64,000 nt of DNA from Rubrobacteraceae bacterium (GCA_030448125.1 JAUJNO010000001.1:42122-106121); one strand, 5' to 3'; counted from the first letter of the stretch, positions 53,437-63,193 are shown. Made by a program: numbers and translations. The notes: a model not told the origin generated them from the sequence alone.

Positions 53437-54948
53437 TTACTGCACGCTGCTGGTCTCTCCACTAAAACGGGGGGCCTCCGCGGGGAGGTTGATCGCGACG
53501 TACTTCGTCTCCAGGTACTCTTCGATACCCTCGGCGCCGCCCTCGCGGCCGAAGCCGGACTGCTTCACCCCGCCGAAAGGCGCGGCGGCGTTCGAGACCA
53601 TCCCCTGGTTGAGGCCGACCATGCCCACTTCGAGACTCTCGATCACGCGGAGCGCGCGCTTGAGGTCGCTCGTGAAGACGTAGGCGACGAGGCCATACTC
53701 CGTGTCGTTGGCCGCGGCGATCGCCTCATCCTCGGAGTCGAAAGAGAAGATCGGGGCGACGGGGCCGAAGATCTCCTCGTAGCGCAGGTCGGCTTCCTTG
53801 GACACGTCGTTGAGCACGGTCGGCTGGTAGAAGTAGCCCTGGCCGTCCATCTTCTGGGCGCCCACGAGCGCCCTTGCGCCCTTACCTACCGCGTCTTCGA
53901 CGAGCTCCGCGACCTTGCTGCGCTGGTCTTCGTCGATGAGCGGCCCCACTTCGGTGCCCTCCTCTGTGCCGCGACCGACCGTCATCTGGCCCATCTGCTC
54001 CGCGAGTTTCTCCGCAAACTCGTCCGCCACGGAGGCCGCGACGTGGAATCGGTTGGCCGCCGTGCAGGCCTCGCCGATGTTGCGCATCTTGGCGACCATC
54101 GCCGCGGCCACGACGTCGTCTACGTCCGCGTCGTCGAAGACGATGAACGGCGCGTTGCCGCCGAGCTCCATCGAGACCCGGAGAACCTGCTCCGAGGCCT
54201 GCTCCATAAGCTGACGCCCGACCGGCGTCGAGCCCGTGAAGGTCAGCTTACGCAGGCGCGGGTCGTTGATGATGGGGGAGATGACGTCGCTAGACGAGGA
54301 GCTTACGACGACGTTCAGCACCCCAGCGGGGAGGCCAGCCTCCTCGAGGATCTCCGCCAGTTTGAGCATCGACAGGGGCGTCTGCTTGGCCGGCTTCATC
54401 ACCATCGTGCAGCCGGCGGCGACGGCGGGCCCTATCTTGCGCGTGCCCATCGCCATCGGGAAGTTCCACGGCGTGATCATGAGGCACGGGCCTACCGGCT
54501 GCTTCATGGTCATGATCCTCTGGTTACCGTCCGGCGATATCGAGTAGGTGCCGTTGATGCGCACGGCTTGTTCCGAGTACCAGCGGAAAAACTCCGAGGC
54601 GTAGGTGATCTCCGCCTTCGAGTCGGACATGGGCTTACCCATCTCGAGCGTCATGAGCATGGCGAGCTCGTCCATCCGCTCCGTGATCATCTCGAAGGCG
54701 CGGCGCAGGATCTCACCTCGCTGGCGCGGCGGGTGCTTGGCCCAGTCGGCCTGCGCCTCGCTGGCCGCCTCGAGTGCCGCGAGGGCGTCCTCGGGCTGCG
54801 CGTCGGCCACCTCGCACAGGTTCTCGCCGGTCGAGGGATCCTCCACGGAGATCGTGCCGCCCCCTGCGGCGTCGCGCCACTCACCTCCTATGTAAAGCTG
54901 CTTCTTGACACCCTCGATAACAGATTGCTCGGATGTTTGCGTGTCCAC
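53437..54948 (-). CDS. gabD: NAD(P)-dependent succinate-semialdehyde dehydrogenase-like ALDH
   Basis: An aldehyde dehydrogenase of 503 residues resembling GabD. Cofactor-site segments: ITPWNFPMAMGTRKIGPAVAAGCTMVMKPAKQTPLS, FTGSTPVGRQLMEQAS, the catalytic glutamate in VSMELGGNAPFIV and the catalytic cysteine in NIGEACTAANRF. EIFGPVAPIFSF and PFGGVKQSGFGREGG complete the fold. It would convert succinate semialdehyde (for example from GABA or 4-aminobutyrate routes) to succinate. GTG at 54948 follows AAAGGAG. Monocistronic in view. Confidence 0.92.
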   Translation of the reverse strand: MDTQTSEQSVIEGVKKQLYIGGEWRDAAGGGTISVEDPSTGENLCEVADAQPEDALAALEAASEAQADWAKHPPRQRGEILRRAFEMITERMDELAMLMTLEMGKPMSDSKAEITYASEFFRWYSEQAVRINGTYSISPDGNQRIMTMKQPVGPCLMITPWNFPMAMGTRKIGPAVAAGCTMVMKPAKQTPLSMLKLAEILEEAGLPAGVLNVVVSSSSSDVISPIINDPRLRKLTFTGSTPVGRQLMEQASEQVLRVSMELGGNAPFIVFDDADVDDVVAAAMVAKMRNIGEACTAANRFHVAASVADEFAEKLAEQMGQMTVGRGTEEGTEVGPLIDEDQRSKVAELVEDAVGKGARALVGAQKMDGQGYFYQPTVLNDVSKEADLRYEEIFGPVAPIFSFDSEDEAIAAANDTEYGLVAYVFTSDLKRALRVIESLEVGMVGLNQGMVSNAAAPFGGVKQSGFGREGGAEGIEEYLETKYVAINLPAEAPRFSGETSSVQ

Positions 54949-55112
54949 GTCGCTACCCTCTCCTTTCCGGGTTCCCCAGGTATTGCAACCCCGACCGCCG
55001 CGGTTGCTTGCTTGTCGCCGGGCCGGTCGCGGTTATCACTACAACCTTGCTTCCTACGCTCCTCGCCCTATATACGCCACCCATTATACCCGCACTCTTT
55101 TCCTCCAACCCC

Positions 55113-55904
55113 CTACGGGAGGCGCGACCGCCGTGCAAGGACCCCGTCGAGAAGGCTCTGGGTCTCCGGTTCTAGACGTAGAGGCCGTCCGTCGAGCTCG
55201 ACGATTGGCTCGATCCCGCGGACGGAGTTTACGCAGTAGAGCGGTCCGGCAAAGTTCGCCGGCAGATCCCCCTCCCGAACCGCACCTTCCTCCAGCAAGA
55301 CCTCCCGGGCGACGCCTCCGAGTATCCTCCCCCCGAGCGAAGGAGACAGCAAGCTCCCCCCTACCTCCCCGACGAGGTTCGACGTCGTGGCCTCCAGCAA
55401 GAGCCCGCCGTGAGCAAAGACGGCCTCCTCGCACCCGGCCTCCTCTGACCGTTTAAGAGCGAGGATGTTTGGCAGGTAGTTGAGGGTCTTATGGGCGGTG
55501 AGCGGTCCGCGGTCGTCGGGGACGGAGATCGCGCGTAGCGGAGGGCGCGGCCCCGGAAGCTCCGAAGCACTCACGACGATGGTCGGCCCCTCTGTGTTTC
55601 TCGTCGAGAGCCCGCGCGGGCCGGAACCCCGGGTCAGGATCACCTTGAGTACCCCACTCCCCATCCCGAGCCGCGAGACGAGCCCGGAACAGGCGGCCTC
55701 GACCTCCCCGACGGGCGCCGTAAGGTATACGGTGCCCGCGTCCCTTACCAGGCGCTTCAGGTGCTTCCCGAGGAACAGCGGCTCCCCTCCCGAGACCTTC
55801 ATCGTCGTAAACACCCCATCCCCGTAGGCGAGGCCTCGATCTGAGACGGGAAGGCGCGCCTCCTCCGGGGGCAGGTAGGAGCCGTTCAGGTAGACGAGGC
55901 TCAA
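55113..55904 (-). CDS. pabC: Aminodeoxychorismate lyase-like PLP class IV enzyme
   Basis: A 263-residue fold type IV PLP enzyme. It starts LSLVYLNGSYLPPEEARLPVSDRGLAYGDGVFTTM and has the lysine-containing TAHKTLNYLPNILAL (PLP Lys), CEEAVFAHGGLLLEATTSN and VNSVRGIEPIVELDGRPL. Next to pabB this is most likely PabC, which makes 4-aminobenzoate and pyruvate for folate synthesis; a branched-chain or D-amino acid aminotransferase is the alternative. TTG at 55904 with GAGAGG upstream. Follows pabB by 10 bases. Confidence 0.85.
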   Translation of the reverse strand: MSLVYLNGSYLPPEEARLPVSDRGLAYGDGVFTTMKVSGGEPLFLGKHLKRLVRDAGTVYLTAPVGEVEAACSGLVSRLGMGSGVLKVILTRGSGPRGLSTRNTEGPTIVVSASELPGPRPPLRAISVPDDRGPLTAHKTLNYLPNILALKRSEEAGCEEAVFAHGGLLLEATTSNLVGEVGGSLLSPSLGGRILGGVAREVLLEEGAVREGDLPANFAGPLYCVNSVRGIEPIVELDGRPLRLEPETQSLLDGVLARRSRLP

Positions 55905-55914
55905 AGGGTACCTC

Positions 55915-57258
55915 TCAAGGCGCCTGGACCCCGAGGCACTCCAGGAGGGCGGCGGCCTTGATAACGGACTCCCGGTACTCGCGGGCGGGGACCGAGTCGG
56001 CGACGACGCCCCCGCCGGCCTGAGCATAGGCGGTCCCGTCTTTGAGGAGGATGGTGCGGATGGCGATGTTCATGTCCATCGCCGAGCCGTCCAGGTTAAG
56101 GTAGCCGAAGGAGCCGGTGTAGAGGCCGCGGCGGACCGGCTCTAGCTCCTCGATTATCTCCATGCAGCGGACCTTCGGGCAGCCGGTGATGGTGCCGCCG
56201 GGGAACATCCCGGCGAGTAGGTCGACGGCGCCGTGCCCCTCTGCAAGCTCCCCCGCGACCTCCGAAACTATATGCACGACGTGCGAATAGGTCTCCGTCG
56301 CCATGAACTCCTCGACCCGCACCGTCCCGTAGGCCGCCGAGCGCCCGAGGTCGTTGCGCTCGAGGTCCACGATCATGGCGTGCTCCGCCCGCTCTTTGGG
56401 GTCGAGGAGCAGGGCCGCCCCGGCTCCGGCGCCTTTAGGGTACGTCCCCGCTATCGGACGGGTCGAGGCCCGCCGTCCACGAAGGCTCACGAGGCGCTCC
56501 GGCGAGCTCGAAACGGCCACGAGACCGGGGAAGGAGACCATCCCTCCGAAGGGAGACGGGTTCCTCCTCCTCAAAGCCCCGTAGAGCGCCAGGGGATCCC
56601 CGTCGAATGGCGCCTCGAACCTCTGCGAGATGTTCACCTGGAAGACGTCCCCCGCCCGCACGTACTCCTTCACCCTCTCCACCGCCTGGATATACTTCTC
56701 GCGTCCAAGAGAAGAGTTCGCAACCCGGAGCGCGTCCGCGGGCCCTCCACCGGACGCCGCGTCCGGGAGCAGTGCCGTCCGGCGGAGGGCCCGCAGGATG
56801 AAACCTACGCTCTCCCCGGCCGGGACGGAGGCCCAGATCCCTTCCGGCCCCGCGCCGACCACGTAGCGGGGCAGAATGAACCGGGCAACGGGCAGCCGCA
56901 GGTCGTCCTCCGCGAGGGTGGGGAGGCGCTCCAGGTAACGGGCCGCGTCGTAGGAGAGGTAGCCGAAGAGCGCCGGTCCCGCGAACGGATGGCCCTCGAC
57001 ATACCCCCCGTGGGCGAGGACGCGGCGCAACTCCTCAAATGGTGAGGCGTCTTCGATCGCCAGGGTGCGTTCGGGGTCGAAGGCAAGCATCCGGGTGTCC
57101 CAGCCGTCTCCGTCGAGGAGCACGAACGGGTCCACTCCCGGCACGAGCCCCAGAGCCGGGACGAGCTCGGCGAGATCCAGCCGCGCCCCGGCGGGGATTC
57201 GGTGAACTTCGCGATGCGGGACGCACGCGTGGACCGTTTCGGATTCTGAGCGATGCAT
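55915..57258 (-). CDS. pabB: Aminodeoxychorismate synthase component I
   Basis: A 447-residue chorismate-binding enzyme that aminates chorismate to 4-amino-4-deoxychorismate for folate. ALFGYLSYDAARYLE in the N-terminal region, the chorismate-binding domain with REKYIQAVERVKEYVRAGDVFQVNISQRFEAP, SSPERLVSLRG, RPIAGTYPKG, MIVDLERNDLGR, GMFPGGTITGCPKVRCMEIIEELE and YTGSFGYLNLDG. PIAGT rather than the PIKGT of several PabB enzymes is worth checking. ATG at 57258 directly upstream of pabC. No pabA is visible beside it. Confidence 0.92.
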   Translation of the reverse strand: MHRSESETVHACVPHREVHRIPAGARLDLAELVPALGLVPGVDPFVLLDGDGWDTRMLAFDPERTLAIEDASPFEELRRVLAHGGYVEGHPFAGPALFGYLSYDAARYLERLPTLAEDDLRLPVARFILPRYVVGAGPEGIWASVPAGESVGFILRALRRTALLPDAASGGGPADALRVANSSLGREKYIQAVERVKEYVRAGDVFQVNISQRFEAPFDGDPLALYGALRRRNPSPFGGMVSFPGLVAVSSSPERLVSLRGRRASTRPIAGTYPKGAGAGAALLLDPKERAEHAMIVDLERNDLGRSAAYGTVRVEEFMATETYSHVVHIVSEVAGELAEGHGAVDLLAGMFPGGTITGCPKVRCMEIIEELEPVRRGLYTGSFGYLNLDGSAMDMNIAIRTILLKDGTAYAQAGGGVVADSVPAREYRESVIKAAALLECLGVQAP

Positions 57259-57492
57259 CGGTCTATATTAGCGGCTCGCCGTCCGACGGGCAGTTGCCGC
57301 GATCCGGAGAAGCGCGGCGCCAAGATCCATCCCTTCGGTCCCTGACGAGCCGCTGGCTTTGGGTCCCTCTTCGCTCGCGGGGTTTCCTGACTACGAAGCT
57401 AAAGGATTTACGCTGGTATGCCGATAAACCTATATGTTCCCTTTGATGAATCTTCCGCGGGTCGGCGCAGCGCTACGGTCACGGCTGGGACT

Positions 57493-57936
57493 CTAAGTTT
57501 CCCGGTTTTGTTGGGCCGCCTTCAGGAGCACGCGGAGCGCCTCGTGAACCGTGGAGAGGTCTTCGGGGGCCAGGGTCTCGAGGAGGGGGGCTGAGAGCGT
57601 CCGCCAGGAGGTGATGAGCTGCTCGATGAGTTGCTGCCCCTCATCCGCGGTCTGGACCAGCACGACCCTCCGGTCCTGGGGATCGGCCAGGCGCTCTACG
57701 AGACCCCGGTCCACCAACCGGTCCACCAAAACCGTCGCGTTCGAGAACGAGCCGCCCAGCTTGCGCGCCAACTCGCGCATCCGGATACCCGCCTCCTCGG
57801 AGATCAAGAGCAAAGCCTTCAACTGCGGCGTCGACATGTTCAACCCCAGCCAGGGCCCCGCGTCCCAAACCGTCCGGTGGCGGACGAGCTCGTCCTGCAA
57901 CCTCAGAATGTCCCTTATCTCCTCCGTCTCAGCCAT
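57493..57936 (-). CDS. MarR-family transcriptional regulator
   Basis: A 147-residue winged-helix regulator: EEIRDILRLQDELVRHR, STPQLKALLLISEEAGIRMRELARKLGGSFSNATVLVDRLVDRGLVERLADPQDRRVVLVQ, the MarR helix-turn-helix plus wing, and a C-terminal dimerisation helix. ATG at 57936. It is 120 bases upstream, in opposite orientation, from queG. Two direct repeats precede the start and could be its operator. The effector is unknown. Confidence 0.93.
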   Translation of the reverse strand: MAETEEIRDILRLQDELVRHRTVWDAGPWLGLNMSTPQLKALLLISEEAGIRMRELARKLGGSFSNATVLVDRLVDRGLVERLADPQDRRVVLVQTADEGQQLIEQLITSWRTLSAPLLETLAPEDLSTVHEALRVLLKAAQQNRET

Positions 57937-57946
57937 GATCGGAATG

Positions 57947-57984
57947 TTACCCTTATTTTGAACCTTAGTCATTACCCATATTTT
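57947..57984. promoter_or_regulatory. Direct repeat TTACCCNTATTTT upstream of the marR-like gene
   Basis: TTACCCTTATTTT at 57947 and TTACCCATATTTT at 57972, 25 bases apart, in an AT-rich stretch between the divergent marR and queG genes. A likely regulator site or paired promoter element; the actual binder cannot be named. Confidence 0.45.
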
Positions 57985-58057
57985 CGGAACGATTAAAGAA
58001 AATCTCGACCGGATTCGTGCTCGCCCGCGGCCATCGCCGGGTAGAATCGGCACACTC

Positions 58058-59260
58058 ATGGGCGCGAAGCGAGAGAGAGCGAGAGATCCGCGCGAGGCGC
58101 GGCGTATCCTGGAGGAGAAGGCGCGGGCGGCGGGCTTCGACCTCGTCGGGGTGACGGGCGCCGGACCGCTGACCGAGGGCGGCGAGCGCCTCAAGAGGTG
58201 GCAGGAGGCCGGGATGGCGGCGGACATGGGCTACATGCACCGCCCGGCGGAGCTGCTATCGGACCCGCGGCGTTTGCAGAAGAGCGCGCGGAGCGTGGTT
58301 TCGTTGGGGGTCTCGTACTATCCGGGAGAGCATCCCGAGAACCTGGAGGGTGGGGGCCGGGTCGCCCGGTATGCGTGGGGCAAGGACTACCACCTCGTCG
58401 TAAAGGAGCGGTTGCGGGAGTTGCGGGCGGAGTTGGAGGGGGCTCTGGGGTGCAGGATCAAGGCACGCGCTTTCACGGACGCGGTGCCGCTTCTGGAGCG
58501 TTCGGCGGCCCAGCACGCGGGGCTGGGCTTCTTCGGGCGCAACTCGTGCATCATCAACGGCGAGATAGGCTCCTACTTCTTCATCGCGGATTTGATCGTG
58601 GACCAGGAGATAGAACCGGACGCGGAGGGTGCGGGCACCTGCGGCCGTTGCACCCGCTGCATGTCCGCCTGTCCGACGGGCGCGATAAAGGCTCCTGGCG
58701 TGGTAGACGCGCGACTGTGCATCTCGTACCTGACCATCGAGAACAAAGGCGCCATCCCGCGAGAGTTGCGCGGGGCCGTGGGCGACTGGGCCTTCGGCTG
58801 CGATGTCTGCCAGGAGGTCTGCCCGTACAACAAGCGCAAGGCCACAGTGAGCCGCTGGCCGGAGTTCTCGGGGGCACAGGGCGCCGGGCCGTACCTGAAG
58901 ATAGAGGAGGTGCTCGGCATCCGGACCGAGGAGGAGTTCGAGGAGCGCTTCGGCGGCACGCCCCTCACCCGCCCCGGACGGGCGGGGCTGTTACGCAACT
59001 GCTGCGTGGCCGCGGGGAACCTCGCGCTTCGTGAGGCCGTACCGGCGCTCGTTCAATGTCTGCGCGAGGACGGGTCGCCGCTCGTGCGGGGGCACGCGGC
59101 CTGGGCGCTCGGGGAGATCGGGGGCGAGGAGGCCAGGGCAGCGCTGGAGGGAGCGCTCGAGGAGGAGACCGACGGGGAGTGCCGGGAGGAGATCCAGCAC
59201 GCCCTCGGGGCTTCTTCGCGGCGGCGAAAGAGGGCCTCCGGCGGCCCGTCGATGGTTTAG
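58058..59260 (+). CDS. queG: Epoxyqueuosine reductase QueG with HEAT-like tail
   Basis: Final queuosine-synthesis enzyme (cobalamin- and Fe-S-dependent), 400 residues. The N-terminal part has ARAAGFDLVGVTGAGPL and LGVSYYPGE. The two [4Fe-4S] cluster motifs are CGRCTRCMSACPT and CDVCQEVCPYN. A HEAT-like helical domain (PALVQCLREDGSPLVRGHAAWALGEI) follows. B12 dependence fits with the adenosyltransferase elsewhere in the window. It is followed 12 bases later by the DnaJ-domain gene. The ATG at 58058 has only a weak ribosome site. Confidence 0.93.
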   Translation: MGAKRERARDPREARRILEEKARAAGFDLVGVTGAGPLTEGGERLKRWQEAGMAADMGYMHRPAELLSDPRRLQKSARSVVSLGVSYYPGEHPENLEGGGRVARYAWGKDYHLVVKERLRELRAELEGALGCRIKARAFTDAVPLLERSAAQHAGLGFFGRNSCIINGEIGSYFFIADLIVDQEIEPDAEGAGTCGRCTRCMSACPTGAIKAPGVVDARLCISYLTIENKGAIPRELRGAVGDWAFGCDVCQEVCPYNKRKATVSRWPEFSGAQGAGPYLKIEEVLGIRTEEEFEERFGGTPLTRPGRAGLLRNCCVAAGNLALREAVPALVQCLREDGSPLVRGHAAWALGEIGGEEARAALEGALEEETDGECREEIQHALGASSRRRKRASGGPSMV

Positions 59261-59272
59261 AATAGGGGAACG

Positions 59273-60097
59273 ATGGCGGACCAGATCAACTACTACAAAG
59301 TACTCGGCGTACCACGCAACGCGTCGCAGTCCGAGATCCGGAACGCCTACCGGACGCTGGCGAAGAAGAGGCACCCGGACCACGCGGGCGGGAGCGAGAC
59401 GGAGTTCGCCCGCCTGCAGGAGGCGCACGCCGTGCTCTCGGACCCGAACCGTCGCAACCAGCACGACGAGGCCCTGGACCTCGCCCACGCCGCCGACCAG
59501 CTCGCGGCCCTCAACCTGGACTTTGACTCGCTCGACGACGAAGTCTCCCAGAAGCGCCGCGAGCGCGAGTCCCAGAGCGAGAGCGGTCCGAGCCTGGGCC
59601 AGCGCCTGCGCGGCAGGTTCCGGAGGGGAGATACGTCCGAGAGCTCCGGCGGCCGTGCCGAGGGACGGGGCCACCGGGATCGGGAGCCGCGACGCCGGGC
59701 GCGCTGGTACGAGCCGCACGACTTCGACCCGGAGCCCATAACCTGGAAGACGGGCGCCCTGAGCTTCCTGGGAGCGTTTCTGGCGTTCATCGTCGTCGGG
59801 CAGATCGGGCTCTGGGCCACCGGGAGCGTGAACCCCGGCGTTCTGGCTTCGATCAGCCCGCTGGCGCCGTTTATGCCGATCGTCTACTTTCTTGTGGGGC
59901 TCCTGGCGGCGTACTTCGCCTACCGGACGGCCGGGTGGGCGGGCATGGCGCTCGTCTTCGTGGCCGCTCTCGTCGTTGGGGGCTCGGGAGGCCCGGAGGG
60001 ACTGGTGCGGTTCGTCACCATAGGCGTAATCGTGCTACTCGCCGTGATCTACCTCGGCACCCGCCGCGAACGCGCCGCCTGGCGCGACCGCCGCTGA
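59273..60097 (+). CDS. DnaJ-domain membrane protein
   Basis: A 274-residue protein. Residues 7-70 are a J domain with helices NYYKVLGVPRNASQSEIRNAYRTLA and the HPD motif at KKRHPDHAGG, then LQEAHAVLSDPNRR. A long charged linker follows (about 85-145), then three or four transmembrane helices (about 155-260). It probably recruits DnaK/Hsp70 to the membrane, but the membrane part is not a known DnaJ subclass to me. Twelve bases after queG, so likely one transcript. Confidence 0.85.
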   Translation: MADQINYYKVLGVPRNASQSEIRNAYRTLAKKRHPDHAGGSETEFARLQEAHAVLSDPNRRNQHDEALDLAHAADQLAALNLDFDSLDDEVSQKRRERESQSESGPSLGQRLRGRFRRGDTSESSGGRAEGRGHRDREPRRRARWYEPHDFDPEPITWKTGALSFLGAFLAFIVVGQIGLWATGSVNPGVLASISPLAPFMPIVYFLVGLLAAYFAYRTAGWAGMALVFVAALVVGGSGGPEGLVRFVTIGVIVLLAVIYLGTRRERAAWRDRR

Positions 60098-60132
60098 CCT
60101 GTCCTGGTTTCCCTTCGGGAAGATAGCCGTCG

Positions 60133-61065
60133 TTGCCTCGCAACCGGCCAGCCGCCTTTCTCGGCGCTCTAGCGCTGGTGATCTCGCTTGTGGCGTGCGG
60201 CCAGCCCGATGAGCAGGCAGGCGGGCCGTCCACGGCGGAGAATACCGAACCAGCGGCCAGAAAAGAGCCGACGTACATAGAAGATCTGACCAGCGACATA
60301 GCGGCAGACCTCGTCGGCACCGAATGGACGCTCGTGTTGTTGTACGGCAGCGTTCCCCTCGACGATACCAACATTACCCTGAACGTAAACGACGACGGGA
60401 TCGGGGGGTCCACGAGTTGCAATTACTATGGTGGCAAAGTTTTGATGGACGAGGGCCTTTTCGAGGCGCGCGACGGGCTCAACAGCACCACGGTGGGCTG
60501 TCCAGGGGGCATCAACCAACAGGAAAGCGCCTATGTCCGCGCTTTGACAGACGCCGCCTCTTACCGAGTGCAAAACGGTGAACTGGAGATCCAGGACGCA
60601 GCGGGCGAGACGACGCTGGTTTTTGCGGAGAAGGAGCAGAGAGACATGGACCCCGCCGACCTGGTGGGGACCGCGTGGAGGCTCTACTCGGTGAACGGCG
60701 TCCCTGCGCCCGAAGGCTCGGAAGCCACCCTCTACTTCTCTTCGGAGGGCAGGATCCGGGGGTACGGCGGGTGCGGCAGCTACTCCGGCAGCTACGAGGC
60801 CGAGGGCGACGACATCACGATAATCGGCCTGGGGATGGAGGAGATGGGCTCGTGCGGCCTGGAGGACTCTCAGACGCAGATGGCCGGCCTGGGGATGGAA
60901 CCGTACGACTACGTCTTGAGCGAGGATCGGCTCGAGTTCTTCGCCGAACGGGGCGCCGTACTCATCTTCGTCTCACTTTCGGAACAAGAGAAGGCCATGC
61001 TGGAGGACAGATTATCGAAAGAGGGAGAGCCACGTCCGGAGCCACCGGGATTAAGACCGCGCTGA
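60133..61065 (+). CDS. Lipoprotein with two META-like domains
   Basis: A 310-residue lipoprotein: signal peptide with lipobox LVACG (Cys near residue 23), then two copies of the META (HslJ-like) domain, about 57-165 and 180-285. Each begins with LVGTEWTLVLLY or LVGTAWRLYSVNG and has a GGSTSCNYYGGKV or GGCGSYSGSYEA core, as in META domains. HslJ-type proteins are linked to heat or stress in other bacteria; the function here is not known. The frame ends early in a Pro-rich tail compared with a third domain that follows in another frame. Confidence 0.78.
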   Translation: MPRNRPAAFLGALALVISLVACGQPDEQAGGPSTAENTEPAARKEPTYIEDLTSDIAADLVGTEWTLVLLYGSVPLDDTNITLNVNDDGIGGSTSCNYYGGKVLMDEGLFEARDGLNSTTVGCPGGINQQESAYVRALTDAASYRVQNGELEIQDAAGETTLVFAEKEQRDMDPADLVGTAWRLYSVNGVPAPEGSEATLYFSSEGRIRGYGGCGSYSGSYEAEGDDITIIGLGMEEMGSCGLEDSQTQMAGLGMEPYDYVLSEDRLEFFAERGAVLIFVSLSEQEKAMLEDRLSKEGEPRPEPPGLRPR

Positions 61066-61317
61066 AGATCGACGGCGGCACGACGCGCCAGAGCGGCACG
61101 GTGAGAAGTTCGACGGGCTGCAACGCATACATCGCCGACTGTGCCTACTACCGCAGTTCTTTCTCCTTCAAGGCTCCGGCCGCCACGAGAAAGGCGGGCG
61201 AGGTCACGACGGTCACAGAACAAGAGCAACGCTACTTGAGCTTTCTGGAACCGCGATTTGCGGTAGTCTCTTGCGGCGGCAAGCCCATCGTGTCGGAAGA
61301 TCTTACAGGAGGATTTC
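61046..61317 (+). pseudogene. Probable third META domain, out of frame
   Basis: Downstream of the META lipoprotein, another frame reads ALKIDGGTTRQSGTVRSSTGC and NAYIADCAYYRSSFSF and EQEQRYLSFLEPR, matching the GCNxYxxxY core and the EQExxxLxxL end of META domains. A frameshift near 61040 probably detached it from the lipoprotein gene. Without it the lipoprotein would have had three META domains. Confidence 0.5.
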
Positions 61318-62919
61318 ATGGTCTCTTCCGCTGAGGTACAAGACTTCATAACCTCTTTCGAGGGGCGTCTGGCCCCGGTCGAGAAGGCGTCGAGCGAGGC
61401 CTGGTGGAACCTGGCCACCATGGGGACCGAGGGGGCTCAGAAGGAGCTCGTACGCACCGGGATGGTGTACAACGAGCTCTTCGCGGATGGGGGCGAGTAC
61501 GAGCTGGTGAAGGGCTGGTACGAAGGCCGCAAGAATTTGGAGAGTTCCGTCCTGCGGCGGCAGGTCGAGATCCTCTACAAGACCTTCGCCGGACGGCAGG
61601 GCGACGAGGAGACTTTGAGGCGCATCGAGGAGCTCGAGGCCGAGGCCAACGCCGTCTACAGCAACCACCGGGGCGCCGTCGGGGGCGAAGAAGCGAGCGA
61701 GAACGAGCTGCGCGAGCTCCTGCGCAACTCCGATAACCCGGTTCTGCGCCGTGAGGCGTGGGAGGCCTCGAAGAGCGTCGGGCCAAAGGTCGAGAACATC
61801 GTGCGCGAGCTCTCCCGTCTGCGCAACAGGCTCGCGCGGCAGATGGGCTTCGCGGACCACCACGCCCGCTCGCTGGACCTCCAGGAGATAGACGCCGCGG
61901 AGCTCGCCCGCCTCATGGACGGCCTCCAGACCGCGACCGACGCGCCCTTCCGCGAGCTCAAGGCGAGGCTCGACGTCGATCTGAAGAGGAGGTTCGGGGT
62001 CGAGCGGGTAATGCCGTGGCACCTGTCGGATCCGTTCTTCCAGGAGCCGCCCGAGAGAGGATACCTCGACGTGGACCGCTACTTCGCGGGCAAGGACCTC
62101 GAAGCACTCACGCGCGAGACCTACGACCGCCTGGGGTTCGAGGTCCGGGACGTCGTGGCCAGGAGCGACCTCTACGAGCGGGCCGGCAAGGACCAGCACG
62201 CCTTCTGCCTGCGGGTGGGACGTTCGTACCCCTACGACGTGCGCGTTCTGGCGAACGTCCGGGACGACGCTTACTGGATGAACACCATGCTCCACGAGTT
62301 CGGCCACGCCGTCTACGACAAGTACATAAACCCCGCGCTGCCCTACCTCTTGCGTACCGTCGCTCACATCAACTCGACGGAGGCGATCGCGCTGATGATG
62401 GGCTCTCTGGCTGACGAACCCCTTTGGCTCTCCTCCGTCGCCGGCGTCCCAGAGGAGGAGCTCGCCCCCGACCTCGGAGAGCTCGCCGGGCGGCGCCGGG
62501 ATGACGGGCTCGTCTTTACCCGCTGGGCTTTGGTCATGTACCGCTTCGAGAAGGCCCTCTACGAAGACCCCGACCGCGAGGATCTGAACGACCTGTGGTG
62601 GGACCTCGTCGAGAGGATCCAACTAGTCCAGCGCCCACCCGGCCGCGAAAGGGAGCCCGACTGGGCCGCCAAGCTACACGTCGCCCTCGCCCCAGTCTAT
62701 TACCATAACTACGTCCTCGGCCACCTCACCGCCGCCCAGCTCAGGCACCACCTCGAAAAGAACGTCGTCGGGGGCCCATTCTACGAGCACGAGCTCTCCG
62801 GCCGCTACCTCCAGGAAGCCTTCTTCGGCCCCGGCGCCCGCGACGGCTGGCGCACCACCGTCTTGCGCGCCACCGGAGAGGAACTGGACCCGGGCTACTT
62901 CGTGAAGTCCCTTATTTAG
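61318..62919 (+). CDS. M3-type zinc metallopeptidase (oligopeptidase-like)
   Basis: A 533-residue cytosolic metallopeptidase with the zinc motif HEFGH at residues 326-330 (MLHEFGHAVYDKY) and a downstream Glu in INSTEAIALMMGS. Gluzincin landmarks VRVLANVRDDAYWMNTML and the long helical N-terminus fit M3-type oligopeptidases, or ACE-like M2 enzymes, which share this fold. It would trim short peptides. ATG at 61318 follows AGGAGG. The gene starts immediately after the META remnant. Confidence 0.88.
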   Translation: MVSSAEVQDFITSFEGRLAPVEKASSEAWWNLATMGTEGAQKELVRTGMVYNELFADGGEYELVKGWYEGRKNLESSVLRRQVEILYKTFAGRQGDEETLRRIEELEAEANAVYSNHRGAVGGEEASENELRELLRNSDNPVLRREAWEASKSVGPKVENIVRELSRLRNRLARQMGFADHHARSLDLQEIDAAELARLMDGLQTATDAPFRELKARLDVDLKRRFGVERVMPWHLSDPFFQEPPERGYLDVDRYFAGKDLEALTRETYDRLGFEVRDVVARSDLYERAGKDQHAFCLRVGRSYPYDVRVLANVRDDAYWMNTMLHEFGHAVYDKYINPALPYLLRTVAHINSTEAIALMMGSLADEPLWLSSVAGVPEEELAPDLGELAGRRRDDGLVFTRWALVMYRFEKALYEDPDREDLNDLWWDLVERIQLVQRPPGREREPDWAAKLHVALAPVYYHNYVLGHLTAAQLRHHLEKNVVGGPFYEHELSGRYLQEAFFGPGARDGWRTTVLRATGEELDPGYFVKSLI

Positions 62920-63193
62920 AGCCGCCCGGAGGTTTTCCCGGGCTCACCTTCCGCCTGCGTACGAGCTCACCATCCGGGTGGCCGTCCCGGTCGAGGTGGC
63001 GGGGCTCACGAGCAAGGAACGTGGTTGTAGGGCCAGGACCTCCAGGCGGTCCCGGTCCATCCCTCCTTTCTACAACTCCGCCGAGTCCATCGCCGAAGAG
63101 GACGCAGGCGTGGTGGTAGAGGTGATTGGCCGCTCTGTCGAGCTGGGCGCAAACGAGAGAAACTTAAGAGGCCCACGGAAGAAGGAGGAAGGG

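Noticed and set aside
58058..58110. Start of QueG shifted downstream
   Set aside because: The ATG at 58058 has a weak ribosome site, but the coding frame is uninterrupted and no better start lies closer to the conserved region.
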